Source: Gymnorhina tibicen (Eukaryota; Chordata; Aves; Passeriformes; Artamidae). From it: a stretch of DNA of 64,000 bases. Position 1 is the stretch's first letter. Each line of letters begins with the position of its first letter. Below the pieces are notes generated by a model, which searched no databases, was not told the DNA's origin, and saw only the letters and a list, made by a program, of their open reading frames with translations. The position numbers and the translations under genes were made by a program. The DNA is taken from assembly GCA_013399875.1 (NCBI GenBank), contig VXAZ01000462.1:62001-126000 (forward strand), in the 5' to 3' direction. Below are positions 1 to 11,893 of the stretch, one piece after another.

Positions 1-3000
1 GAGGCTTGTGCCAAAAGGAACATCAAAGATCAGAACAGTAAGGATGTGAAGCCCTCAGGTCGTATCTGTCTAATCGAAGAGCAGTTTGTTCAAGTATCTA
101 ACCTTCTGAGAAGACTAAATTGTAACCTTTGGTCAAAACCACTCTGCAGAAATACTAAGCCAAAAAGTCAGATGGTCTCTTATGGGAGACAGAAATCAAT
201 TCTCTAATCAGTGATAGAAAATAGCCTAAATCATATTATAGTTAATTCTAAGGATACTAAGGTACTGGCATATACACACTCAGTTTCTCCTTGGTTTGAA
301 TTCTTTTTTCTATAATTCCAAGGTCAGTAGGGTGGCTAATCCATTTGAACTTGACCATATGTTCCTAAAACTGTAGAATAACCTTCTCAGGGACCTACTG
401 GGATTTTGTGTATTGCATAATATTTTTGTGAGAATTCTCAGTGATGTAGACCAGAAGTAGTCTTGCAAGAACTTGTTAATTTTTACTTTAGTAGAATGTT
501 ATTAGAAAATGTAATACAGCAGCATTGCAGAATCTTGCATTTCTCATCTCTTTTACTGAGACATAAAACACAGATAAGAATGAATCTGTCAGCAAACAGG
601 ATTTTTTTTTTTGATGGAGATGTTTTTATTTTTTTAACTCTGCTTGCTAATCACTTTCTGTTTGGGGATCATGTCACGTGGTGAGAAAGGAGACCCACCA
701 AGTGAAAGTGTCAGAGACTATTTGCCTTTGACCATCTTTGGCACACAGCTTCCCAGTCAGCCCTCTTTTTGGTGCTAATTCTCATTTGAACAAAAAGTCT
801 ACTAGTCAATCTCAAGGTGGCCAGCAAATGATGGTAGGATACTACAAACGTAGCATTAAATTTACTTTTCTTGTCCTTTTTTCTTGAAAGCTATGGTAAA
901 AGCCAGAGAAATTTTGAGAAAACACTGAGGGGTTTAAATGATGAGGGGCAATAAATGTCTCTGGACACAGAAGGTGTGACAGAAATATTAACCTTGACTG
1001 CCTATCTCTGGTAAGTTATGATGGAGACACTAGGGATGAAGATTTAAAGAGCTAGTGATAGAACATGCTTTATTTAACTGAATGCAGGGACTGTGGGACC
1101 TAGCAGAATATTGAATTAAGTGCTTGGAAGCTGATGTGTGCAGGGAAGCAGTAGTATAATACCTTGACCAGTGGACAAAGACCAGGAAAAAAATGGAAGT
1201 TTTCTAACTCTCTGGACTAGGTAAGAGAATCAAGTACACTATAAGCCATTAGAAGGTATGAGGGAATATAAAAGAATGCAATTCTAGCAGAAGAGGAAGA
1301 AATTATAAGTATGACCAAACCTAAGGGCTAAAGTAGAAATGAAAGGGAAGACAGAAGTCATACCAACAGCAGGAAGAGCAAGGAGGTGAAAAAACACTTC
1401 AAAAGTTATGCATGCCAAAAGCAGACCTTATGTGATCACGGAAGTGGATCTATATAACAGAAGCACATGCTGTTTGCTAGTGAGTACAGTACACAGTATG
1501 AGCAGATGTCAGAAAAGTTCCCTGATGATTTATTGTTATTGTCTTTATAACATCACAAATAATACCACCATACTCACATTTGAATGCATGTACCTTGAAT
1601 ACCACAGAATGGAGAAATAACTCAGTGTTAAGGCAAACTTCAGAATAATTCAAGGACCCTTATTCAGGGTTTGTGCAGAAAAATGAATAACATCAGCATG
1701 TCATTGTACACTGTGTTTTGTCCAAATCTTGCGTATCATGCACCAGCATAATCTTCCTTGTCCTAAAAGTGGTGTAGTAGAACTGAAAAAGTAGTTTTCA
1801 GACAGAATGACAAAGTAAGGTAGAATTTTTTTTTTTATTCTGGGAGAGAATTACACAATTTTGGTATGACCATAATGTATCAAGTTTTTAGCTGCATTGA
1901 GGAGACGGTGCTTGAAAGACTGTTCTCCTTATTGATGAGATTGGCATTTCACTGAGGAAAGACAAATGACTAAAAAATATGTGTATATATATACGTGTGT
2001 GGGGAGTATAGACAACAAAAGAAGTAAAAAAAACCAATCAGTGGAACTATTTAGTAACTGGAATCAAATCAAAATAGCATAAGACACAGAGCCAGAAGAG
2101 ATGGCACGGTTTTGTATGAAAACAGGAGATGACCGAACAAGAGGACTGTATTTTTTTTTTTTCTTTCCTTTATANTTTTATCCCTTATAACTCTAAACTG
2201 TTATTGTAGATCTCTAAGTTGCATTCATTAAGACCTTATGACTGACACAGATTTGTATTAATCTGTGTATGAGCACAAATGGTCATTTCAGTTAGTGCAG
2301 TTTGGTGCTGTCACCCGGAAGATCATCTGAATAATGTATCCTTGGAAAAAAAATCCCTAACAGTCCTGTAATTACTATCTTCTGTTTTTTCAGGGTCTTT
2401 CAAGTCTGCTGAAAACACTGGTTTTCAGGCAGAGTTTCAGTTTTCAAAGTCTGTGGTTTGGTCCTTTTGATACAAGGACAACCTTCAAAAACTGATTACA
2501 GGGTTTTTATGTCCTTGTATGTCCTTATCTTGTATGTCAGTATTGTGAACTTACATACCAGCAAGTATTCATATTTAATCTTGAATCAGAGCATTCCACC
2601 GATGAAATCTTGGATAAAAAGAAATTTCTAAAAAGTGTAGACTTCTGAATATCTTTGCAGAAGAAGGTTTTTATCAAAGATGTGTTTTCAAGTGACAAAA
2701 AACAATTGTCATCGTATGTGTTGAGTATACTGAAACATACAAATCTGGTAAAATGATCCATTATAACAAGAAGAACAATTTCTTGAGCTTTCCTGAAGGA
2801 TGACTCTTCCTGGAAGATGTATTATCTGACTGTCCTTGTGTCATTTCTGATTCTAGGAGCCAATAATAAATTTACCATAGCAGAATTTAAAAGCATCAGC
2901 CACCAAATGCTACACTTTTGCCAAGAAATTTAGGGAAAAATTATCTACCATAGTAACTCTCCTGCTGTTCCTCTGCAACTTCTCCCATGAATTACAGGTT

Positions 3001-6000
3001 ACCCTGATCACTCTTCCTGGTATACTTAATATCCACAGAGCTTCAGAAGCTACAGAAAACTTAAATGACATGTTTAAAGTTCTAAAAAAAATTAATATGC
3101 TAATTTAGATGAATCCCTTTTTCATGTAATTCTGTGTATGGGAGTAAAAGTGCAGCCCTTGTGCTTAGCATGTGTATTGAAAGAAGGAGTTAGTAAAAAG
3201 CATAAAATAGTGGGTTTATTAAATGCTTCTGTCTTTTTTTCCCTTCTGCCTGCATATAAAAATGCATTCTGCTCTATATTCTCTAAAATACTTTTCCCAA
3301 GACATCCTTCTTCTGAATAAGCTACGTAACAATTTATATATATATTTATGATAATTTTTTCAGGTATAAAAATGGATAGAGAAAGACAAAGATACAAAAA
3401 TATTTTTGTGGTGAAGGTAGGAAGGTGTCCTTCCTACCTTGTCTTCTTGTTCTTGACATTGACTTTCACTTATTTACTTTTTTTCCCTCCTTTTTCAAAA
3501 TAAAAGGTAAGACAAGAACTTTGACTAGCATAGCTCATTGTGATTCTGACTTCAGCGCAACTATGCAAGTACACAGCTCGTGATCTACTTTTAGCTGGTT
3601 TGTGCATTGTTAAAGACAACCTGATTTGAACAACACAAAGTGTCCTGGGCAGAAACACTGCCATACTGACTCTGATGAAATTATGACACAGATACCTAAG
3701 TAATTTGACTGAATATAGGTTGCAGCTTTTATTTACAAGCATGGACATGCATTGCACAGCAGCTAGGCTAGGATCATGCTGCTTATCGTGTTCAGCACAT
3801 CACTTCCATGCTGTACATATATCTTAAAAGATTTTGTCTGCCTAAGTAAAAGGTATGGAAGGTAAAACAAACTACTTCCTCAGTGGATTCCACAGATTCT
3901 TACCCTCATTTTTCAGCATTCAAATTTCACCGACCTGTCCAGGATATTTTTGTCATTAAGATAGTCATATGCTCAGAGTACAGCAGTCTGCTTGCAGATT
4001 ACTCACCTTTCATCTTGCTCCCTCATCACTTTGAAAATGTTCAAAGAATTATGCAGGTGCTTTACTTCAGTTTGGCCCAGTGGCCATGCAGATGGAAAGT
4101 ACATAAGAATGCAGAAGGAAGATCTGACAACATCTTTTACAAATGTGTAGGCATTTAGGGAGAGAGTGTCAAAAGCATCAACTAATTAGCAGGACTAACA
4201 GGTCTGTTATAAGGCCTCTTTATCTTTGCTTAAGGAAAAGGTGCATGATACAGCTTGGCAGAGCTCTCTGAAAGCTTAAAAATACTGTACAAAAGGCTTA
4301 CATAGCATTTGATAATTAAAAGACTAACACTGACAAATGGGCTAGAAATAAAAGAGGGACTTAAGGAGAGTTAATTAGTGAGAGGGTGGTCAATTCATTT
4401 AAAAGCAACTCTCTGGGGTTTTGATTTTTTTTTCACTTCTTTTGGTGTTTCTTCTTTCTTCAAAGAAGGCATAAAAAATCTGTCCTTTTTTAATGTATTA
4501 CACTTGTCAGGTGATTCAGCAAAGGCTATAATCAAGAATTATAATAATTGTTGGTGATCATAAGACTCTGAAAATGAAACTCAGTTGTAACTTTGTAATT
4601 ACCTTTACTATGACACATAGTTCTGACACATAATTTTAATCTAATATCATCCTGTCTTTAACTTCTGTAGTTTGTGTAGGTTTTTAGAAAAGGTCAAGCC
4701 TATGAACATTTGGGTAGTCAATTTTTCTTGTATTTGGGTGAATATGCATATATGCACACAAGTGAAGTTGGAAGATTTTGAGGATGATCAGTGTTCAAGA
4801 TCATAAGCAGGGTAGGTACTGCAACTGGAATACACTTTTTGGATTCTTTTTTAATCTTCTTGGAAGAAGAACTTTAAAAATCAAGAAACTAGGAAAAATT
4901 TCTTTGATTCTGAAGTTTGAAAGAGGTGCTGCAATCCTCTTAATTTTCCTTTACTATCCTTTTGAGTGGTTTTAATATCCTTTTGCAACTTTTTTTTTTT
5001 TAAATATATTAGTACTCTTACTGTGGGCTGAAAAGCACAGTGAAAACTTGGCTTCAGGATTCAAGGTTGTCTTCCATTTATCAATTCACTCTGAGATGGT
5101 GTAGAACTTGACCTACTGTAGAACCTGAATGCAGCAAGACAGTGTTTGCTTCATGGGTTTTCAGAGTATTATGGCATGGCATAACTTATAGGGCCTGAAA
5201 AATGGAGAGCATCTGTTCCCCTTAGGACTGGGTTGTCACATGCAGTATGGAACTACTTTTTTCATGAGAGGCTTAGCTACATGTAGAGAGTTAACATTTC
5301 TCACTTCTTTTATGTGGGCTTCTGGGTTTTACAGTGCCATATGTGAAATTACTGTTAAAGATTTCATTGAAGAATTGATACAGTGATGACAGTCACAGTC
5401 CATATTACAATCACCATATCACTCTGTACTGTGAAAGAAATCTAAGGCCTGTCCCTAGTACTTGAAACTAAAAGATAGCATCAGTCTTATTTAATGTAAT
5501 ATTTTTCACTATTTTTGATGAGCCTAGGATAAATGAGTACTATTTCCTTCTCCATACACATTAGGCAAAACCATCTGGTAAGTACTATGTATATAAAGGC
5601 CAAGAAGAATCTTTTGCAACACTGTATGCATACATATATGTGTAATGTCTTTTAAATGAAACAAGAACAAAATTACTTCAGCTAGTCTCCTATCTTATCT
5701 GTATATGACCTGAAATGGCTGCTGACCTATGCAAATAGATCTTCTGAAATGCCACAGTATTTACATAACTCTATGGAATTCACTTGTTAGAAAATACATT
5801 CTTCTCAGTGTGCATTTTAAATTATGTCAATTTATAGGACTTCTGCAGAAGTTGATGCAAAAGAGAGCAAGAGGATACAGATATTTCTGTAATTTTTTTG
5901 CACCTTTCTATTACTACATAATGAAATTCTTCCGGTGACATGAAAGTAGTTAAATCTTACTTTACTAAAAAGCCCAGATTCTTCATGAATGGATTACACA

Positions 6001-6218
6001 GATTATGAGAGAAACTTTACCAGGATAGAATAACAGAAAAAAACAAGTACTCATTGACGTTAAAGGTGAATTGCAAGGCAGAAGAATATACCCAGAACCT
6101 TGGTTAGTTTTTATGCTAATCTTTCATCCAATGAAAATACATATCAACATCCTAACAACAGGAAGCGGAGGGGCAATACCAATCTTGTCGCTCTCATGAA
6201 TCAAGGAAATGGCATGAG
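1..6218. other. AT-rich unique non-coding stretch
   Basis: No gene, repeat family or RNA gene is recognised here. Open frames are at most about 95 codons, overlap on both strands and show no domain signature, so they read as chance frames. Poly-T tracts lie near 1828 and 2150, and a short TA/TG run near 1980. One unresolved base (N) is at 2175, just after a poly-T stretch. The part from about 4170 to 4420 is rich in homeodomain-type TAATTA cores and is listed separately. Confidence 0.6.
4170..4420. promoter_or_regulatory. Candidate regulatory block with several TAAT cores
   Basis: Within about 250 bp there are CTAATTAG (4182-4189), GATAATTAAA (4311-4320), TTAATTAG (4371-4378) and CAATTCATTT (4391-4400). 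TAATTA is the core bound by many homeodomain proteins. Such clusters occur in vertebrate developmental enhancers but also arise by chance in AT-rich DNA. No cross-species conservation can be checked from one sequence, so the call is weak. Confidence 0.15.
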
Positions 6219-6437
6219 GCTGAGTCAGGGCAGCTACATTGGATACTCAGCAAAGGTTCTTCACTCAGAGAGTGGTTGGGCATGGAAACAGGCTCCCCAG
6301 GGAAGTGCTCACAGCACCAGCCTGATATAGTTCAAGAAGCATTTGGACAATGCTCTCAGGCAAGTGGTGTGACTCGGGGGGTGTTGATGATCCCGACGGG
6401 TCCCTTCCAACTCAGCATATTCTGTGACTCCATGATA
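6219..6437 (+). mobile_element. CR1-type LINE, 3' end fragment, + strand
   Basis: This is the only CR1-like piece in the window that reads on the + strand. It runs from a GAGGCTGAG start through phrases typical of avian CR1-type 3' ends (GGTTCTTCACTCAGAG, CAGGCTCCCCAGGGAAGTG, TTCAAGAAGCATTTGGACAA, GTCCCTTCCAACTCA). It ends in a decayed octamer tail (ATTCTGTGACTCCATGAT). It is 5'-truncated, as most LINE copies are, and has no intact reading frame. The subfamily cannot be fixed without a repeat library. Confidence 0.8.
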
Positions 6438-9400
6438 TATTCCTTCTTTGATTTCTAAATCTTCTTTATAACCATCATATCCTTTGGTTTTGACCAATTA
6501 ATGTGAACATTTTTTCTGTAATACTACAAATTGGGAAGATTTCTTACAAAATTGAAACCAATTGTTGGAAACTGGATGTAGTACATTTTGATCTGCTTTT
6601 GACATTTTTTTATTACTAGACAGCCCAAAAGCAAGAGTCATATTGATTGGATCTATTTACACACCACTACTGTATTTTCACTCTTAGTATTATGTTCTTG
6701 AGGGGAAGAGGTCAGTCAGATTAAATTACTAACAACTTGATGTTTGTGGTACTTCTCATTCACTGAGAATCTGTACAGTTCCACCAGCCTTTCTGCTGGC
6801 AATCCACTAGGATCTTTAAAAATAAGGTATAGTTTTTTACTCTTAACTTACACGAATAATTTAACAAATTCTGAGTATGATGTAATTCTTATTTATTGAC
6901 CAGTTTGTGAACTTTTACTTTAGTCAGTTAAGGGGCTCAATTTAAAAAAGCACATTGAAGTATTTTAAGCTTTCTAAAACTGATTGTAACTATTTGGAAA
7001 CAGAAATACGGCACTTTTATAACAAAACTTGATGGTATAAAATTTGATAAAATTGTTGTTCTATTCAGACCCGCCCATGAAATTTGTTGGTATAAAATAT
7101 TTTTTTCCATCAGCTTTGTCATTGGAAATGTCAGACCTCTATCCACTATGTTGTAGCTGGAGGGGGAAAAAAAAGTCGATCTTCTATATTGTGATCTCCA
7201 AACATCCAGCACCATTTGTTTGTACTTACTGATTATGGTAATTGTTCATTACACCATGGGATGGGAAAAGACAGTGGGAGTAAGACTGGGATTCTTCCAT
7301 GGTGGAAGGCTATAGGAAAGCTTCATAAATATCTATGCCTAAGAAAGATCTTGCACAGGTTTGGGACTTAGGAAGCAAAATACTGTCAACATAACATAGG
7401 ATGTTCTTGTCATGAGTTGGATTTTTCTCCTGACTACTGAAATGGAAGGAATTACATCAGTTTGCTTCAGATATTGCCAGCTGCAGAGAAACTAAAAATT
7501 ATTGGTGTTTGGAAAACTGGAATTAAGTTTTGAGAAATATTTTTAAGCTTTGAAGGGTGTTCTATTTGGCAAAATTATGGAAACGTTTGACTTAATCCTT
7601 GAGGCATGTGACGTTCAAAGTATTCCATCATTTTTCATGCTAGTTTTATTTATGTCAAAGAATTAGAGTAAAAATGGATACAAGCATTTCAATTAAGCCA
7701 GTCACCAGTTTTTGCTGGAAACATATATTTTAAAGAAGACCAGACAATTCTATTAATAATATAAATTTCTTTTATTCCCAGTGTGCTGAAGCAGACAATT
7801 CTTTTTACTACAAATCTTCAAAAGATGCAAAGTCTGTCTTATGTAATGAAACACAAAAAGTAGAACACATTCTTACAATCATGCTGGTAAATAAGTAGAA
7901 AAAATTCCATTTGTAAAAAATAAGTTGCACTGATGGTATAAAAGTAATTCTACTCAAATTCACTGTTCATATTTTCCCATGGCTTTCCATACTTTCACAG
8001 ACAGTAGAAAGAAAACAAGACTCTGTTTTAGTAAATCGCTGGAAGTCTTCTATTATATTTTTAACAGTTTGGGTTTAACAGTTTCTCTGTTTCTTATAAT
8101 TTAGCCACATAATCAAGATTCAATTGTGTAAAAAACCAAACATGTAGGGAAGAGGACCTGTATGTGCATAAAAAAAGGAAAAAATCAAATAATGAAAATG
8201 TTTAAAAGAAAAAATCATCTAATTTGTAATTTTTGTTTCTGTTCAAAATACCTTTTTTTTAATGTTCCATGTCTTATTTTACAATTGAGTAAAATAATTA
8301 GGACATTATATGACCTTTTACATGAAAGAGGGACAAAGGACCAAACCATATGAAAAGTCAGTTGAGGCTTAAAGGGAGTAAGTCTGCTGTTAAAATAAAA
8401 CTAAACAAAACAAAACAATCTAAGCTTCCATGAATTTTTGCATACCATGGCTAACATGTCCTCTCATAATAGAAGATCCCGCAGTAAGTGTAAGAACACT
8501 GAAATAAATATTGAATTTAAAGTGGCTTTGGCTTTTGAGAATGTTTTCTCATAAGAAAACTTGCAGGTAGGAAGAAATGTACATTTTAAAATATTGCATA
8601 AATGTTGGTAGAGGGTTTGGTACAATACTTAGGTTTCTAGAAGTCATATCGGAAAAGTTATGCTTCTCACATAAGCAGACAAACCTTTAAAAAAAATTAG
8701 TCATTTTGACAACATTTCAAGGGTACCATGTTATTATGGGGTTGTCGGTAAAAACTATGTTTCCAAGATTACATGAGTATGTACTGCTTTTAGCACTACT
8801 GTTATGTAAGGGTTCAGGGTATGCCTGCTTCATGTAGTAGAGAATTTTGTGAAGCACTATCATCTTCAAATAAAAACGAAGGTTGGAAGAGGAAAGGTAA
8901 ATAAAAGTGACACAATTATATAAACTATGAGCCACAGTGGGTATCAATTACACTGCTAACTGAATACATTACAGAAAAGTATAATTACTTTTCTACTATT
9001 GTGTGTGAAAAATATTCTGGGATTTATCAAAATTACTTTCCAACCCCTACAGAGGACACTTGACTGATTTACCTTTACTTTTTTTAATGAAACAGATTCT
9101 TTTTCTTAATATTGAAGAAAAATATTAAAATAATTTAAAAGATTTGAAAGTGAAATAGATCCATCATGTTGAAATATTATACTGTAAGAAAACTGCAGTA
9201 ATATGGAGTAAAAAATCACTGAGGAAGCATGGTGGTGAATTTTGAAATTGATTGTGTCTTATACTTACATTAATGCCTTTCAACTCATGTAGTTTCAAAA
9301 AATCAGGCTGGAGATTTGGTTTTGACATTTATTTGAAAAAGATAGAGAAGAAAACTTGTTAATCTAAATTTTTCCAACAAGTACCGATGATAATACAAAG

Positions 9401-9478
9401 GTTGTTTGGCCACACCTGATGAAAAGAGCATCAAAGAAGGCAGTGAACACTAGCCAGCTTGAAGACAGTTTGTTATTA
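6438..9478. other. AT-rich unique non-coding stretch
   Basis: I see no gene, recognisable repeat or RNA gene. The sequence is AT-rich with scattered poly-A and poly-T runs. The longest open frame is about 92 codons, shows no motif and overlaps frames on the other strand. Confidence 0.6.
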
Positions 9479-9778
9479 GCTTAATTTACTTTGTTCTTTT
9501 AAAAAATATGCAAAAAAAAAGCACAAGTTGTGTCTTCCTTGGAATTTTGAGAAAAACACTAGCAACAAAACTATTACTGAATCAGGATTCCTGTGTGTAC
9601 AAGAATGATGAACTTCTGAAGGCTTTTCTTCTCATTAACTTGTACTTATACAAAATTAATATTTAGCCACAATGATTTTGCTCAGCCCAAAAATATGGAT
9701 TCTCTAATTGTGGCAGGACAACTCTAGATTGCAACCTTGCATAATCTTCATAGAGAATCTTGTCCTGTTTTACTGTAA
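9479..9778 (-). repeat. Dispersed ~300-bp unit, copy A (joined to CR1)
   Basis: This stretch is clearly homologous to 38335-38627. Shared blocks include GGAATTTTG, CACTAGCAAC, AAATTAATATTTAGCCAC, TGATTTTGCTCA, CCCAAAAATATG and AGAGAATCTTGTCCTG, in the same order with small indels. In both places the unit ends at the same point against the 3' tail of a minus-strand CR1 of the same subfamily. Read in the CR1 direction, the unit lies directly downstream of the CR1 3' end. It does not resemble CR1, and I do not recognise it as an LTR. It is either flanking DNA carried along by a CR1 transcript (3' transduction) or part of a composite repeat family. Confidence 0.75.
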
Positions 9779-10026
9779 TGGAACCAGAGAACTACAGAAC
9801 CAAAGAACCATAGAATTGTTAAGGTTGGGAAAGACCTCCAAGGTCATCGAGTCTAACTTTTGACCTCACACAGTGACGCCAGCTTATCCACAGCAGGAAG
9901 TGACACATCCAGTCATATCTTGAACACTTCCAGACATGGTGTTTTTTCACCACCTCCCTGGGCAGTCTGTTCCAATGCCTGAAAATCTGTGCAGTGAAAA
10001 AATTCTTTCTGATGTCCAGCCTGAAC
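9779..10026 (-). mobile_element. CR1 LINE, 3' part, left of an LTR insertion
   Basis: This is a minus-strand CR1 whose 3' tail (decayed AGAACCATAGAA-like units) starts the block, followed by the AAGGTTGGGAAAGACCTCCA segment. On the minus strand it still translates to the CR1 ORF2 C-terminus with recognisable F-R-L-D-I-R-K-N-F-F and H-W-N-R-L-P-R-E-V-V, then loses frame. The element is interrupted at 10026 by a solo LTR and resumes at 10457. The 4 bases GAAC at 10023-10026 are repeated at 10457-10460. Confidence 0.92.
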
Positions 10027-10456
10027 TGATGCCTCAAAGTGGCTACCTGAAAACAGAGGCTAGAGAAGACTAAGAGAATAAAAGTAGGTATTTATTTGAA
10101 GGGCCTTCATAGGGCCTGGGCAGTCAAAAGACTCCAAGGGGCTCCACCCAAGATGGACCCTGGCTCATGGGTTCTTCACACTTTTGTAAGTTTGGTCCAT
10201 GTGCATATCAGGGTTAGCTCTCCAACTATAATTTCAGTTTATCATGTAATTACCCCAAGCTTTCCCCTCCTCTCAAAGGCTTTAGTTTACATAGTTTGGG
10301 GCCTGGGACAACAAGGTGTCCTTGAAGTGCAAACCTAGAGAGGGTTTGTTCTGTCTAAGCAGCATGAGAGAACAGTACAGGCCACATGAAACTTCAGTAT
10401 TACACACTAAGCAGTACAAGATTTGAAAAATATAAAAGTTAAAACCTAAGGCATCA
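10027..10456 (-). mobile_element. Solo LTR (430 bp) inserted in CR1
   Basis: The LTR begins TGATGCCTCA and ends TAAGGCATCA, giving a perfect 8-bp terminal inverted repeat (TGATGCCT / AGGCATCA) with the canonical TG...CA ends. It is flanked by a 4-bp duplication, GAAC, at 10023-10026 and 10457-10460. The CR1 sequence reads straight through once the LTR and one GAAC are removed. A 4-bp duplication is typical of class I (gammaretrovirus-like) insertions. On the minus strand an AATAAATACC polyadenylation-type signal lies near the end, which sets the orientation. No internal retroviral genes remain, so this is the product of LTR-LTR recombination. Confidence 0.9.
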
Positions 10457-11140
10457 GAACCTCCCCTGGTTCTTTGTGGGTCAATCCCCACCTGGCTACA
10501 GCCTCCTTTCAGGCAGTTGGAGAGACTGACACGGTTACCCCCTGAACCTCCTTTTCTCCAGGCTAAACAACCCCAACTCCCTCAGCTGCTCCTCACCTTG
10601 TGCACCAGACCCTTCACCAGCTTCATTCCACTTCTCTGGACATGCTCCAGCACCTCAATGTCCTTCTTGGAATGAGGGGCCCAGAACTGAATACGGGATT
10701 TGAGGTGCTGCCTCACCAGTGCTGAGTACAGGGGGAAAATCCCTACCCTGGTCCTGCTGGCCACACTGTTGCTGATCCAGGTCAGGGTGCCATTGCCAGG
10801 CACGCACTGGCTCACGTTCAGCCACCGATGACCAAAACCTCCAGGCCCTTTTTGGCTGGACGACTTCCCAGCCACTCTGCCTCAAGTTTGTAGCACTTCC
10901 TAGGGTGGTTGTGCCTGAGGTGTAGGACCCAACACTTCACCTAGCTGAACCTCATCCCATTGGTCATGGGCCATCCACACAGCCTGTTCAGATCGCTCTG
11001 CAGATCTGTTGCCTGTCCAACTTAGTGTTGTCTGCAAATTTATTGAGACAACTTGGTGCACTCGGTCCCCTTGCGCAGGTCATCGATAAAGTTACAGAAC
11101 AGGACTGGCCCCAGTTCTGAATGTTGGTGAACCCCAAGGC
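10457..11140 (-). mobile_element. CR1 LINE, ORF2 part, right of the LTR
   Basis: This continues the CR1 that starts at 9779. Typical + strand phrases include CACCTGGCTACAGCCTCC, CTCCAGCACCTCAATGTCC, ACCAGTGCTGAGTACAGGGG and ACAGGACTGGCCCCAG. On the minus strand it encodes the second half of the reverse transcriptase, with frameshifts. At 11027-11038 the polymerase motif reads F-A-D-N where CR1 has F-A-D-D, so the second catalytic aspartate is lost. The copy is 5'-truncated at about 11140, where a second CR1 tail begins. Confidence 0.92.
10582..10875 (-). pseudogene. CR1 reverse-transcriptase fragment, open for 97 codons
   Basis: This open minus-strand stretch inside the 10457-11140 CR1 still shows the post-polymerase region of CR1 ORF2. 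[12 protein letters not shown] is followed by I-Q-F-W-A-P-H, then an I-E-V-L-E-H-V-Q-R segment. The frame is broken on both sides and the nearby polymerase motif is mutated, so no working protein is expected. Confidence 0.8.
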
Positions 11141-11893
11141 TCATAAAATCAAAAATCAAGAATCATAGAATCAACTTATTGAATCATAGACACAGAGAAT
11201 TCTAAAATGGTTTGTGTTGGAAGTAACCTTTAAAGATCATCTAGTCCATCCCCCCTGCAACGAGAAGGGACATCTTCAACTAGATCAACTTGCCCAGAGC
11301 CCTGTCCAGCCTGACCTTCAGTGTCTCCAGGGATGGTGCATTCACCACCCCTGTGTAACCTGTCCGAATGTTTCATCACATTAATAAACAAAAATTGATT
11401 CTTGGTATCTAGTCTGAATCTACAACAGTTTAGTTTAAAATTGTTACCTTTTGTTCTATTGCTACAAGTCCTAGTAAAAAGTCTGCCACTTCTTTGTTTT
11501 AAGCCCCCTTTATATAGTGAAAGGTCACATCTTTACTCCAGGTTGAACAACTCTCTTGGCCCTAGGACAGGTGTTCTATCCCTCTGATAATTTTTGTGGC
11601 CCTCCTCTAGACCCTCTTCACCAGTCTTTCCTGCGCTGAGGATTACAAAGCTGGAGCAGGACCATTCACCAAAGCAGAGCACAGGGGCAGAATTTCCCCT
11701 GTGAATCTATTCACCCCCAGTCTGTGTTGGTACTGGTGGTTGTCCCCACCCAGGTGCAGCACCAGCACTTGATCTTACTAAACCTCATGAGATTCCCATG
11801 GACCCACTTCTCAAGTTTGTTCAGATCCCTCTGAGTGGTATCCTATCCCTCAGGCATGCCAGATACACCTCTCAGCTTGGTCTCATCAAATAC
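11141..11893 (-). mobile_element. CR1 LINE, second copy abutting the first
   Basis: A fresh CR1 3' tail (AAGAATCATAGAATC and further decayed units, about 11143-11205) is followed by the 3' UTR and ORF2 of a different CR1 subfamily. Phrases include TGGTTTGTGTTGGAAGTAACC, AAGATCATCTAGTCCA, CTCCAGGGATGGTGCATTC and AGAGCACAGGGGCAGAA. It is on the minus strand and heavily mutated. It breaks off at about 11893 inside the polymerase motif, where F-D-E precedes T-K-L and one residue of the usual F-A-D-D is gone. It probably inserted beside or into the first CR1. Confidence 0.88.
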
